From contig JAXCGZ010020808.1 of NCBI GenBank assembly GCA_037179515.1, positions 115,001-179,000 on the forward strand: DNA of 64,000 bases, read 5' to 3'. Below are positions 37,889 through 48,856 of the stretch, in pieces (positions within the stretch are counted from its first letter, which is position 1; each line of letters opens with the position of its first letter). Both the position numbers and the translations under genes were made by a program. The DNA comes from Halocaridina rubra. Lineage: Eukaryota; Arthropoda; Malacostraca; Decapoda; Atyidae. Below the pieces are notes generated by a model. It worked only from the letters and a program-made list of their open reading frames with translations. It did no database searches and was not told the DNA's origin.

Positions 37889-40540
37889 TCTTCCTTCAGG
37901 ACGGTTCTTTCCTCATGCCTACATCTACACTGAATATTCTGGCGTATTCATCACACATCTCTTGCTATTCCATTACATTTGACAAGTCACAACATTCTGC
38001 ACATCTGTCTCTTTTACTTTCTTTTTCCTCACATTTGTTAGTATTTATGGAAGGTTCACAACTAGTGGCCCCCACTACCGGCATAGTGGGGTGCGAAGAA
38101 TCTCCGGGGATCGTGTTGGCTCCACCATTAGCTTGAGGGCAGACACACCTGGTGGTAGTAATGGTTCTGCTCTTAACCTGGCACCTCCCAATAGATCTGC
38201 TTCTTCCACTCTTCACTATTCTAACATTCGTGGGCTAAATTCTAATCTTTCGTCTGTGGAACAGCACTTGGGCACTTTCCTCCCAAACTTCCTCCTCCTA
38301 TCTGAAACCCAGCTGTCTATACATACTTCCATTGACCCATTCCAATCTCTCACTATAATCTGTATACTCGTTATCGTTCCAAAGGTGGGGTCTGTGCATA
38401 CTTCAACACTACAACTTCTACTGTGAGGCTCATGGACCTTGAATCTCCTGACTTTGATGTTCTCTGGCTAAAAGTCTATCTCTCCACTACCACTATCTTC
38501 CTTTGCTTCTGCTACTGTTCTCCAAACTCCACCAAGTTTGTGTCTTTCTTTGAATATCTATCCTCGTGCCATGAGTCCTTGCTATCTTCTCACCCACATG
38601 CCGAAGTTCTCTACATTGGAGACTTCAATGTACACCACAGTGAGTGGCTTCATTCTTCTCACACTGATGTGGGAGGAAGCGTGGCCCTTGCTTTTTCTAT
38701 TACTCACGATATGGAGCAAATTATCAAACATCCTACTCGCGTTCCTGATCGTCACGAACATGCTGCAAACACTCTTGACCTATTTTTTACTTCTAACCCT
38801 TCAAACTACTCTTATTCTGTGCTTTCCCTTCTTGGTAAATCTGACCACTCTATGATCTCAGTCTCTTCCATTTTCGCTCCCCCACCACCAATCCCTCCTA
38901 CTCAGCGCCGCCTTTGGCACTTCGAGCGTACCCAACATGATAATTTGCGTAACTTTCTCTTTGACTTCCCATGTGGATGACTACTGCTTTCGGTCCCGCA
39001 ACCCTGATCAGGTAGCTCTAAAAGCTGCCGAGATCATGACCGCGGGAATGGAGGCGTACATCCCTTCTACAAAAACTTTCTCTCCCCCTACACCTTGGTT
39101 TGACCATGCCTGCTCAATGGCTATCCATACTAGGAATCAGGCTCACCGATCTTACCTAGCCTCTCCTTCCGATTTAACTCGCTCTGCTTTTATTATAGCT
39201 AGGAATCGCTGTACCGCTCAGATTCGAAGGTTTAAGGCTTCCTTATAAGAAGGAAAGTTGATGACCGTAACTCCTCTCCCACTGACAAATGCTTCTGGTC
39301 CTTAGCCAAAAACTTCTGTAACTCAAGCTTTCCCCCTCTCATTCGTTCTGATGGTTCTATATCTTGCTCTCCCACTGACAAAGCCACTCTCTTTTGCTCT
39401 CATTTTTCTGCCAACTCTTCTATTTCCAGCGCATCTGTTCCTCAGTCTTTTCCCCTCTCTTACCCTATGCCCTCCCATATCATTTCTTCAGGCAAAGATC
39501 ATAAGGTTCTTCGCTCGCTAAAGACGAACAAGGCATCTGGTCCCGATGGTATCCCTGCAAGGTTCCTTAAGGAGTTTGCAGATGAACTGGCTCCAATGCT
39601 TTGCCGTCTTTTTTGCCTCATTCTGTCAACCAGTATCTATCCTTCATCTTGGAAGTATGCTCTAGTTCAACCTGTTCCTAAGAAGGGTGACTGCTCTATT
39701 CCTTCTAACTACCGACCTGTTGCCCTAAGCTCCTCTATTGCCAAAGTTTTCGAAACTTTGCTTGAATCTAACTCACTTATCTCTGATCACCAGTACGGCT
39801 TCCGCAAGACAAGATCCACTGGTGATCTCCTGTCCTATCTTACTCATGTATGGTCATTTTCTCTGAGGAACTATGGGGAATCCATTGTCGTCACCCTTGA
39901 TATCTCTAAGGCTTTTGACAGAGTCTGGCACAAGGCTTTGTTGGCCAAACTCCCTGCCTATGGCTTTACCCCTTCTTTCTGTTCTCTGATTTCCAGTTTT
40001 CTTACTGACCGTTCGATATCTGTAGTTGTTGATGGCGCGACATCTAGCCCTTTCTCTGTTACCAGTGGTGTTCCACAGGGCTCTGTTCTTTCACCTACTC
40101 TCTTCCTTCTCTTCATCAATGATCTTCAAATCCCCATCTTCCACTCTTCTTCATGCCTTTACTGATGATTCTACCCTTCACTTTTCCTCTGCCTTTTCTT
40201 CACAACCTTCATCTGTTACTCGTAATCAAACTCGTATCACTCTTTCTTCTACTCTTAACTCCGATTTGCAGAGAGTATCTGAATGGGGCACTCAAAATTT
40301 AGTTAAATTCAAGGCCTCCAAGACACAGTTTCTGGCTATCTGTTTATCTTCTTCTCCTCCTGATAACCCTATTGTCTTTTTAACTAATGAAATTTACCCT
40401 CTTAACTCTATCAACATATTAGGAATCCATATAGCCTCTAACTTGTCTTGGAGGAATCACATAATCCAAATTTCTAAATCTTCATCCAAAAAATTGGGAG
40501 TTTTGTTTCGTTTTCGTCATTACTTTTCCTCATTGCAGGA
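37889..40540 (+). mobile_element. Jockey-like LINE with 5' leader, 3' truncated (intron 6)
   Basis: It starts with the leader CGGTTCTTTCCTCATGCCTA and CATCTACACTGAATATTC and carries endonuclease and RT coding. It ends abruptly at about 40540 within the thumb region, where repeat RA begins. It is the only copy in the window with the LINE's 5' region. Confidence 0.8.
38091..40530 (+). pseudogene. Jockey-like LINE ORF2 (endonuclease-RT), frameshifted
   Basis: Pieces in order: LHYSNIRGLNSNLSSVEQHL and LLLSETQLS (endonuclease Glu region), YIGDFNVHHSEWL (catalytic Asp and Asn), DLFFTSNPSNYSYSVLSLLG with KSDHSMISV (Ser-Asp-His), then TPWFDHACSMAIHTRNQAHR. RT follows at 39467-40165: NKASGPDGIPARFLKEFAD, SNYRPVALSSSI, VTLDISKAFDRVWHK, TSGVPQGSVLSPTLFLLFIN; after a frame change HAFTDDSTLHFSS holds the catalytic D-D. 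Frame changes occur near 38420, 38975, 39245 and 40145. A 13-residue deletion relative to the 22331-22876 copy lies near VFETLLES. The family nicks the target and primes cDNA synthesis; this copy is inactive. Confidence 0.88.
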
Positions 40541-40547
40541 CTCTATC

Positions 40548-42012
40548 CCCATTTTTCTTCCCCAACGGACTTTCCTGCGACTCCACCCACAAAATCACCT
40601 CCCCCATTATACCCCCAGTGAGTCATACCCATTCTCTCCTGCACTCGCTGCATCACTTCAAAACACTCACTCCCTTTCTCTCTGTACAACTCCCCCCCCT
40701 TCCCGTCACTGAAGGAGTGTGTGGGGGAAGTCTCGGTCGGGCCGGGTGGTCACATGACTGCGTCACCAGTCCTAAGTCCACCCTCTACTCCCACTAGGAT
40801 GCGTTAAGGCAACACACAAATCCCCCCCCTTCACAGCACAAATCACTCGACTCTACTTTACCCGCCTGCATAACAAAAAAAATAAAAACTCGTATTTAAC
40901 AGTAAAGATCTAAATAACATCATAGAATTTTCTTTTTCTTCAAAAGGTTATGTTATTCATGTAATTTAATATCAGTTTCTTTATAATAACGATCTTAGAA
41001 GAACGAACGGTCATTTCAGCCTTTCTCTCGCCAAAATATCACCCGCGAAAACAAGAAACAACCTTGAAAACAGGTGTAAGGATTTTCTCACTCGATTTCT
41101 TACGCTTTAAGAAATTAATATAAAAAAATTATTTTACACGTACATTAAACTTTCTCAGTTAAAATCAATACATTTGCCTGTTTAATAATTAGTTGAGCAA
41201 TAATAAAAATAAATTGAACACCCTTCAAATGCAATTACTCGTTATTTTATTCAAATAATAACAAAAATGGAGTTTATTACTGCTTATAGCTATTGGTACA
41301 AATTATCCATGTTAGTAATGGGTACAGAAATTCTACTTTTATTAACTTATTAAACCCATACACCCTTTTATATGCGGGTTGGCTGAGTCAAAGCGTAACT
41401 ACAAAGTAAAATGGCGGAGTCTTCCGACCTCAATTTCTTTTAATAATTGTCCCATTACTCACTGGATACAGATCACAAGTACATAGCTATTTTGGGAAAC
41501 TGCTTGAAGAACATCACAGTAACAGGCAATGGAGGAGGGGGTTCTTCTTGACTTGATTTTCCCTCCAACTTCGTCCATCTCTCTCGTAAAATTGACGAAT
41601 CACCATCTTCTTTGTTGGATACGGCAACATATAACTTCTGGTAAGGGGCGTTTTCGCTCAAAGCCCTGGTCACACTTCGGCGCACTGTGACGGTGACATA
41701 CATGAAAGCACTCTTCCTCTTCATACTGCTGGGGGGCTTTGCCAATACTGGGGAGGGGGAGAGGAGTGACTGGTTCTGGTAACATGATACTGTCGGAGCT
41801 GAGGTTTCTCCCTCATCGTCGCTGTCTTGCTGCTTGTAAGGGTCTAAAAGTTTCTTCAACACACGAACATTTCTTCCATAGATGATTTTTTATATTTGTT
41901 TCTTCTGTATTTTTTTTAATTCTTCTTTCTCTTCGCTGTAGTAACGGCATGGATTCATCTTAAAAGCTGCCACAAAGTTTTCAGATAGTGCTTTAATGGC
42001 ACCATCTGTAAG
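40548..42012 (-). repeat. 1.5-kb repeat RA (copy 1)
   Basis: It matches 62350-64000 over its length with scattered substitutions and small gaps. Shared markers are GTCACATGACTGC with ACCAGTCCTA near 40750 and 62578, AATTATCCATGTTAGTAATG near 41303 and 63258, and CATTACTCACTGGATACAGA near 41453 and 63410. No terminal inverted repeats or tandem ends were found. On the minus strand it contains a possible exon. Confidence 0.85.
41473..42005 (-). CDS. Candidate exon or retrocopy in repeat RA, unknown protein
   Basis: On the minus strand a splice-acceptor-like ACTTACAG ends at 42006. It is followed by an open stretch reading DGAIKALSENFVAAFKMNPC, RYYSEEKEELKKIQKKQ. After a stop or frame change near 41885 come VLKKLLDPYKQQDSDDEGET, SPSPVLAKPPSSMKRKSAF, then EEPPPPLPVTVMFFKQFP and a stop at 41473. 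The composition (acidic patch, Pro/Ser-rich linker, charged helices) looks like real protein rather than chance, but I do not recognise the family. The second copy (63400 to the window end) keeps similar coding sequence interrupted by a SINE-B insertion. It could be a transposon-borne exon, a duplicated host exon, or a pseudogene. Confidence 0.3.
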
Positions 42013-42465
42013 TAATTATTGTAGGTAGCGAGGTCAGTAGTGGAGAGATAAGCATCTTTTTCTTTAAAGTTGTTTATTAGAGTATACACTTATTTAATTC
42101 CTCAGAGCTCCCATTCCTATGTAGTTCTTGTCACACTCTATTCCCGCCCCCAAGGGGGAGACTTTTAACTGTGGACGTGCCTTCTGCCCCTGGCAAAGGC
42201 TGAACTGTCACTAAAATCATGGGTTCTGTGGGCCAGTCCTGGTGGCGGTGGGTATCGAGTGCACTCTTGGCCATCTGGCAACTATAGGCATCTATGAAAT
42301 GCCGTATGAAGCTATAGGCACCTATGATATGCTATACGACAGTGATAGGTAAACTTACCCCGAATGAGGTGGTGATGACGTGTCTAGACTTAAGAGAAAA
42401 TTATTTCGCAGCCAATGACAGCTTTACGGCTGCTTTTTGTGAGAGAAGGACATGGTAGTGGGGAG
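42013..42465. other. Junction region, mostly unassigned
   Basis: At 42335-42370 the minus strand reads GGTAAGTTTACCTATCAC, a marker of the 3' part of Tigger family C elements. The left terminus of that element was not found here. Confidence 0.4.
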
Positions 42466-44104
42466 TTAGTGTCGCTGTTTTTTCTTTTGTTGTAAGATGG
42501 TCTTGTAAGGAATCATGGCATCATCAAGAAGATTCCAGAAGGTCACCGAACGAACCATATTATCGTCATGTTCTTGCGAGAATTGTTGGACTGCTTTCAC
42601 ATATTCATACATGGCTACCAGATGTTCGAGTGTAAGGCCAGGTTCTTCGATTTCTTCGTGCGTTTCCTCTAGTTGCTCTTCTTCCTCCTCTTCGCTTGCT
42701 GATTTTGTCATTTCCTCAAATTCTTCATTAGTCAAAGGCTGCGAGTGGCAGTCGATCAGTTCATTCACGTCTTTGTGTGTCATATCTTAAAGCCTTCTCC
42801 TCCTAGCAATGCAGCCAACTTCACAGCTTTCGCAACTGCCGAGTTATGGACTTCGTCAGGAGCGAATTTCTTGTAGTCGTAGATGACTTCGGGCCATAAT
42901 ATCATCCAGCTGGCATTGATTGTGGCTGTCTTCATCTCATTGATTGCATTCTGAATATTTTGAAGGCATGTAGCAATCGTGTAATTACGCCAATAAGTCT
43001 TCATTGAGAATTCTCTGAATCCATGGATTCAACCAGGTTCGCCAGGGCATTTCGTGTGTATAGGGCCTTGAACGTGCGAATAACGCCTTGATCCATAGGC
43101 TGAATCAGTGATATCGTATTCGGTGGCAGAAACTCTACTTGAACACCTTCATATAAGAGATTAGTTGCATGGCCACCAGCATTATCCATCAAAAGAAGGA
43201 CTTTAAGTTCAAGGCCCTTCTCCACAAGATAAGTTTTGACCTGAGGGATAAAGCATTGGTGAAACCAGTCCGATATGAGGCTTTTTGTGATCCAGGCCTT
43301 AGGGTTATGCATCCAATACACTGGCAGCAGATTTTTATTCTTATTCTTCAAAGCCCTAGGGTTCTTTGACTCATAGATAAGCCCGGGCTTTAAGATGAAG
43401 CCCGCAGCATTCCCGCACATGATGAGGATAACGCGGTCTTTGTGCGCTTTAAATCACGGGGCTTTAGCTTCTTCCTTGAAGAGAAAAGTGCGAGACGGCA
43501 TTCTCTTCCAAGATAACCCAGTCTCATCCTTGTTAAACACTCGCTCAGGAGCATATTCCCCTTCTGCGATAATTTTCTTAAAATCGTTGTTCACATAATC
43601 TTCAGCTGCAGCTGTATCTGCAGAGGCAGCTTCGCCATAAACCGAAACTCTCTTTAGGCCAAAGCGTTTTTTAAATTTGGCAAACCATCCCTTGCTTGCC
43701 ACGAACGATTGTTTCCTTGGTGGAGAATCGCTGGAGGGTCCTGGTTGTGGGTCCTCGATATCTTCCTCTCTCTCCTCCTCTCCATGGTCGCCACTGTCAT
43801 CGTCGGGTTCGTTTACAGCGAATGTCTCGTGTAGCTTCTTCTCATTTGTTTGTATGATATTGGTGTCTATGCTGATGTTCTTTCTGCAATCAGCAATCCA
43901 CAGGGCCAAAGCAGATTCCATCCGCACTATTATCTTATTGCGGGGTGTTACGACCTTCTTTGCAGTTTTACTAAATGAAATACACCTAGTTCTCAGAATA
44001 ACGCCTAGATAGGTTCTCAGAAGTGTCGGATAAATGGAAAATCGCATGAAAAAACGAGTTATTTTCCATAGGAAACAGTGATAAAGGGCATAGATATGTT
44101 CCAA
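42466..44104 (-). pseudogene. Tigger family C transposase, DDE and C-terminal part
   Basis: The frame at 44104-43454 covers a CENP-B-type region (RKQSFVASKGWFAKFKKRFG, RVSVYGEAASAD) and the first catalytic Asp in ERVFNKDETGLSWKRMP. One in-frame TGA at 43454-43456 is followed in the same frame by GNAAGFILKPGLIYESKNPR, LKVLLLMDNAGGHATNLL (second Asp) and FLPPNTISLIQPMDQGVI (third Asp). After a frame change near 43002 it continues YWRNYTIATCLQNIQNAI and FAPDEVHNSAVAKAVKLAAL. After another near 42781 it ends with an acidic tail (SASEEEEEEQLEETHEEIEE). The whole triad survives and only three lesions lie in this part, so this is the best-preserved Tigger transposase in the window. Confidence 0.88.
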
Positions 44105-44454
44105 ACCTTACATAGACACACTGTGCCAAAGATATAAGATAAGTAAAAAACATATTTTATTACTACATAGCAAAGCAGAAAGCCCTGTATCTATTTTTAA
44201 GAGTATACAAAAGATATTCATATTCACTTTACAGCTAGAAACTAACATACATTACTATACTTTACTCTATAATGCAGTTGGCAACAGTTATACAGTACAC
44301 TGGGACATGCATGGTGGCAGTGAGCAAGTAACTTATGTGGTAGAAAAGGAGGAGGATGCAGGAGAACGAACCTCTATCTGCAAATGTATACAAAGATAAA
44401 ATAAGAATTATAAATAACCAAAGCAAAACTAAAAATTGAAAAAAAAAATTAATT

Positions 44455-44790
44455 ATGCAATGCCTAAATCTACCGTATGACAGATTAAAAAAACTTAATC
44501 TACATTCTCTAGAGAGGCTCAGAGTTAGGGGGGATATGATTGAGGTGTATAAATGGTTTAAAGGGATCAACAAGGGTGATATTAATAAAGTTTTAAAAGT
44601 TCATGATCAAACCAGAACTTGTAATGGGTAATGGATTTAATCTTGATAAATTTAGATTCAGAGGGGAAATTGGTGAAAATTGGCTTGGTAATACCGTAGA
44701 GTATTCCTAGTAGGATAAGAAATGCCAATACCTTAGACATCTTCAAATGTAGATTAGATAGACATATGACAGAGGTAGGGTGGGTGTATA
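44455..44790 (+). pseudogene. CR1/L2-like LINE C-terminal relic, inserted in Tigger C
   Basis: Across + frames: SLERLRVRGDMIEVYKWFKG, INKGDINKVLKVHDQTRT, FNLDKFRFRGEIGENWLGNT, then TLDIFKCRLDRHMTEV. This is the C-terminal domain downstream of RT in CR1/L2-type ORF2s; compare LEARRVRGDMVTVFKFLHG in the 3361-6183 copy. It is 5' truncated. Confidence 0.65.
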
Positions 44791-45020
44791 TATAATGTAT
44801 AATGATGATGATCTTTCCTTATCGTAATCCTCTTTGTACTGGTGGAAGAAGCCTCCGCGGGCGCTTATTTACTATATTAATTTTTTTATTTACTTTTTTA
44901 TTGTATTTTTTTTTAAATATATAGTAAATAAGCGCCTGCGGAGGCTTCTTCTGCCAGTACAAAGAGGATTACGATAAGAAAAGATCATCATCATTCTGCA
45001 TTATATATACACCCACCCTA
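44776..45020. repeat. Inverted repeat with about 100-bp arms
   Basis: The left arm (GGTGGGTGTATATATAATG, ATCGTAATCCTCTTTGTACT, GAAGAAGCCTCCGCGGGCGC) is mirrored by the right arm (GCGCCTGCGGAGGCTTCTTC, AGTACAAAGAGGATTACGAT, TATATACACCCACCC). The spacer is about 45 bp of T-rich sequence. The left arm is the tail of the LINE relic. Confidence 0.9.
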
Positions 45021-45089
45021 TTGGGTAGAATAGAATGTTGGAGAGAGAGAGAGAGAGACATCTTTAATTAACTCTTGTTCATTCAACCA

Positions 45090-45262
45090 AAACTACATTA
45101 TTTATTGTAAAAATAATGGTTTAATTACAATTTCGTAATAATAATGATATTAATAACAATAATAATAATAATCTCCACAATCATCATTAAAGGAAAATTA
45201 TTGTTAAAAATAATAATAATGATAATAATAATAATTTTAATAATAATAATAATAATAAGATC
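45090..45262. repeat. (AAT)n-rich low-complexity stretch
   Basis: Imperfect ATA/AAT trinucleotide runs, for example AATAATAATAATAATAAG near 45240. Confidence 0.75.
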
Positions 45263-45280
45263 TAAGGAGAATTTTTGGAA

Positions 45281-45476
45281 TAGACATCATGATAGTAATG
45301 CAGAGGTATATTAAAACCCAGCAGAGAGCTGGATATTCATGACACATCTTTTATAATCCCTTCACATATGATAGGTCATTACACTCTCCATCTGTTTCTC
45401 TTTACAGCCTGATAAAGGCTGTTTTATTTTATAATTTTTTGGTCCATCCTGGTGTCACAATAATCTTTAAAAAGAA
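45281..45476 (+). mobile_element. Short element of Jockey-like LINE ends (copy 4)
   Basis: It shares CATGATAGTAATGCAGAGG, CCCAGCAGAGAGCTGGATAT, ATTACACTCTCCATCTGTT and CATCCTGGTGTCACAATAAT with copy 2 and ends in A-rich sequence. It is nested in the Tigger C element. Confidence 0.65.
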
Positions 45477-45569
45477 AAAAAAAAAATGGGGGGGGCATTA
45501 TTCGCGAAATCAGAGTGTTTTACTACTATTTTTCGGGGGGCGTTATTGCAATTTCACGGATAAAAAATA

Positions 45570-45938
45570 TCACGTATAAAAGGGACAAGGTGTAGTCGCT
45601 GTTTTCCTGATATTTGCCTCGTCCTTTTTGATGTAGCGAACAGTAGATTCGTTTAGGCCAAAATGGCGGCCGACATCCGCAAACCTTCTTCCGTCTTTCA
45701 GTATATCTAACAGTTTTACCTTATCTGTTATGGTTAACTTCTTCCTTTGCCGCTTAGGCTCACTACCAGAAGCCTTAGAGATTAAGGATGCTTGGGGGGC
45801 ATTGCAAAGGTTGAAATACGTGAGAAAAAAAATCACAAGCACAACGTATGAAGAAGCACATCGCGAACGGCGCACATGTGAGTTAGACTGAACGAGTGAG
45901 GCGAGACAATGGAAAATGGTGGGAGAACCAAGCTTCAT
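45570..45938 (-). pseudogene. Tigger family C transposase N-terminal HTH
   Basis: From the Ala/Ser-rich leader (ISKASGSEPKRQRKKLTIT) the frame continues DKVKLLDILKDGRRFADVGR and HFGLNESTVRYIKKDEANIR, a classic pipsqueak/CENP-B-type helix-turn-helix that binds the terminal repeats. The start codon is degraded (GCA-ATG context lost). The continuation (FSKTAKK) lies 1.5 kb away at 44000, separated by insertions. Confidence 0.85.
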
Positions 45939-46631
45939 TCAAAAAGCCAATCAGACCCCATGATACAGAACATACAGAAAAAGAGTTATGTGATTATTCG
46001 TCTCCCACCCTTTCAGCCAGTATTTCACCTGGTGCAATACTGTGAGTTATATGTTTAAATTTATGTTTTTTACTGTTTTATTACTGTTAGGCTAGGAAAT
46101 ACTTTTTTTATCAATAAAATAATGAAAATACTGGAAATTTCAATATATACTAGCTCACCTAGGTGCGACCCTTTTCATTTTCCGAAACGCTGATACCGGT
46201 ATCGCATTTTACATGGTGCAATACTGTGTGTATATATGTTTTTTATTATTTTTTACTGTTTTATTATTCTTAGGCTAAGAAATAAATTTTTTTATCAATA
46301 AAATAATGAAAATACTGGAAATTTTAATATATGCTAGCTCATGTAGGTGCGATCCTTTGCGTTTTCCGAAACGCCGATCCCGGTATCGTATTTTCTATGG
46401 TGCAGAGTTACATGTTTCAATTTATGTTTTTTTTACTATTTCTAACTGATTTATTATTCTTAGGCTGGGAAATAAATTTTTTGTCTAATAAAATAACGAA
46501 TTTTTTTTTCAATAAAATAATAAAAATACTGAAAATTGTAAGTTTTTAATATATTAATATCCTTGCATATACCTAGAAAAAAAACTCGTCAAAAAACCGC
46601 GATGCGTGAACCCCGATATAGCGAGGGGTTA

Positions 46632-46761
<130 letters not shown>

Positions 46762-47469
46762 TGATCCTTCGCTGGATCGTGTTTCTTGGCTCGCAATTTC
46801 ACTGCACCACGTTTTTTTTTTTTGTTGCAAAAATATTAAAATATAGAAAAAATTTCAGTATTTTTTTTTTTTTTATTAAAAAACATATTTCATTATCTAA
46901 TTGATAAAAAAAAATTTATTTCCCAGCCTACGAATAATAAAACAGTAAAAAATAGTAAAAAACATAAATTTAGATATACAGTATAACTCACAGTATTGCA
47001 TCATGTGAAATAGTGTCCGATAGCGTACAATATATTGGGGTCGCAGCTACGTGAGCTAGCATATATATTTATATTTCCAGTAGTTTCATGATTTTATTGA
47101 TAAAAAAACATATTTCTTAGCCTAAGAATAATAAAACCGTAAAAAATAGTAAAAAACATAAATACTAACAGAATTGCACCATTTAAAATGCGATACCGGT
47201 ATCAACGTTTCGGAAAACACAAAGGCTCTCACCTACATGACATAGTGAATATTAAAATTTTCATTATTTTATTGATAAAACAAGTATTTCCTAGCCTAAG
47301 AGTAATAAAATAGTAAAAAACATAAATTTAGATTTATAACTCACAGTATTATATAGTAAAAAACATAAATTTAGATATATAACTCACAGTATTACATCAT
47401 GTGAAATAGTGTCCAATAGCGTACAATGTATTGGGGTCGCACGTACGTGAGCTAGCACATATATTAAAA

Positions 47470-48060
47470 TTTCCTGTAGTTTCATGATTTTATTGATAAA
47501 AAACATTTCTTAGCCTAAGAATAATAAAACAGTAAAAAATAGTAAAAAACATAAATACTAACAGTATTGCAACATGTAAAATATGATACCGCTCTCAGCG
47601 TTTCGGACAAAGGCATGCAACTACGTGAGATAGTGTCCGATAGCGTACAATGTATTTGGGCCGCACCTACGTGAGCTAGCATATATATTAAAATTTCCAG
47701 TAGTTTCATGATTTTATTGATAAAGAACGTATTTCTTAGCCTAAGCATAATAAAACAGTAAAAAATAGTAAAAAACATAAATACTAACAGTATTGCAACA
47801 TGTAAAATACGATACCGCTCTCAGCGTTTCGGACAAAGGCATGCAACTACGTGAGATAGTGTCCGATAGCGTACAATGTATTTGGGCCACACCTACGTGA
47901 GCTAGCATATATATTAAAATTTCCAGTAGTTTCATGATTTTATTGATAAAAAACGTATTTCTTAGCCTAAGAATAATAAAACAATAAAAAATAGTAAAAA
48001 ACATAAATACTGACAGTATTGCAACATAAAAAATACGATACCGCTATCATCGTTTCGGAC
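47470..48060. repeat. 226-bp tandem repeats in the family C 5' region
   Basis: Two consecutive units are almost identical at exactly 226-bp offset (for example ACGTGAGATAGTGTCCGATA at 47622 and 47848). Flanking units are more diverged. Confidence 0.9.
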
Positions 48061-48188
48061 AAAGGCTTCCACCATCTTCCATTGTCTCGCCTCACTCGTT
48101 CAGTCTAACTCACGTGTGCGCCGTTCACGTTGTGCTTATTAATACGTTTTGCTTGTGATTTTTTTACTCGCATATTTTAACCTTTGCA

Positions 48189-48272
48189 ATGTCTCCCAAG
48201 CATCCTTCATCTTCTAAGGCTTCTTGTAGTGAGCCTTAGCGGCAAAGGAAAATGTTAACCATAACAGATAAG
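48189..48272 (+). pseudogene. Family C transposase stub
   Basis: The frame reads MSPKHPSSSKASCSEP, then a stop, then RQRKMLTITDK, and is joined to GGTAAGTTTACCTATCAC. The copy at 57600 has the same joint, so both derive from one deletion. Confidence 0.75.
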
Positions 48273-48615
48273 GTAAGTTTACCTATCACGTACATATAAA
48301 TTTATGTTGCATGCTGTTATTTATAAAGTAAACGGTGGTTTTTTAACAGTGCAAGGAGGGTTTATACAGTAAACGTAAAAATAATTGTAAAATACCTATG
48401 TACATGAGTATGTCATATAAATTTACTCTTGCATGCTGTTATTTATGAAGGAAAGGGTGGTTTGCTAACAGTACAGGGAGGGTTTATACAGTTTATATGG
48501 TGTAAACGTAAAAATAAATTAAAATATCTATGTACATATAGGCTGACCCTACTCCGTGATTTTCCTGTCTCGCGCCGGGTCCCAGAACCGAACCTCCGGG
48601 ATAATTGAAGGAACA

Positions 48616-48850
<235 letters not shown>

Positions 48851-48856
48851 ATATAT

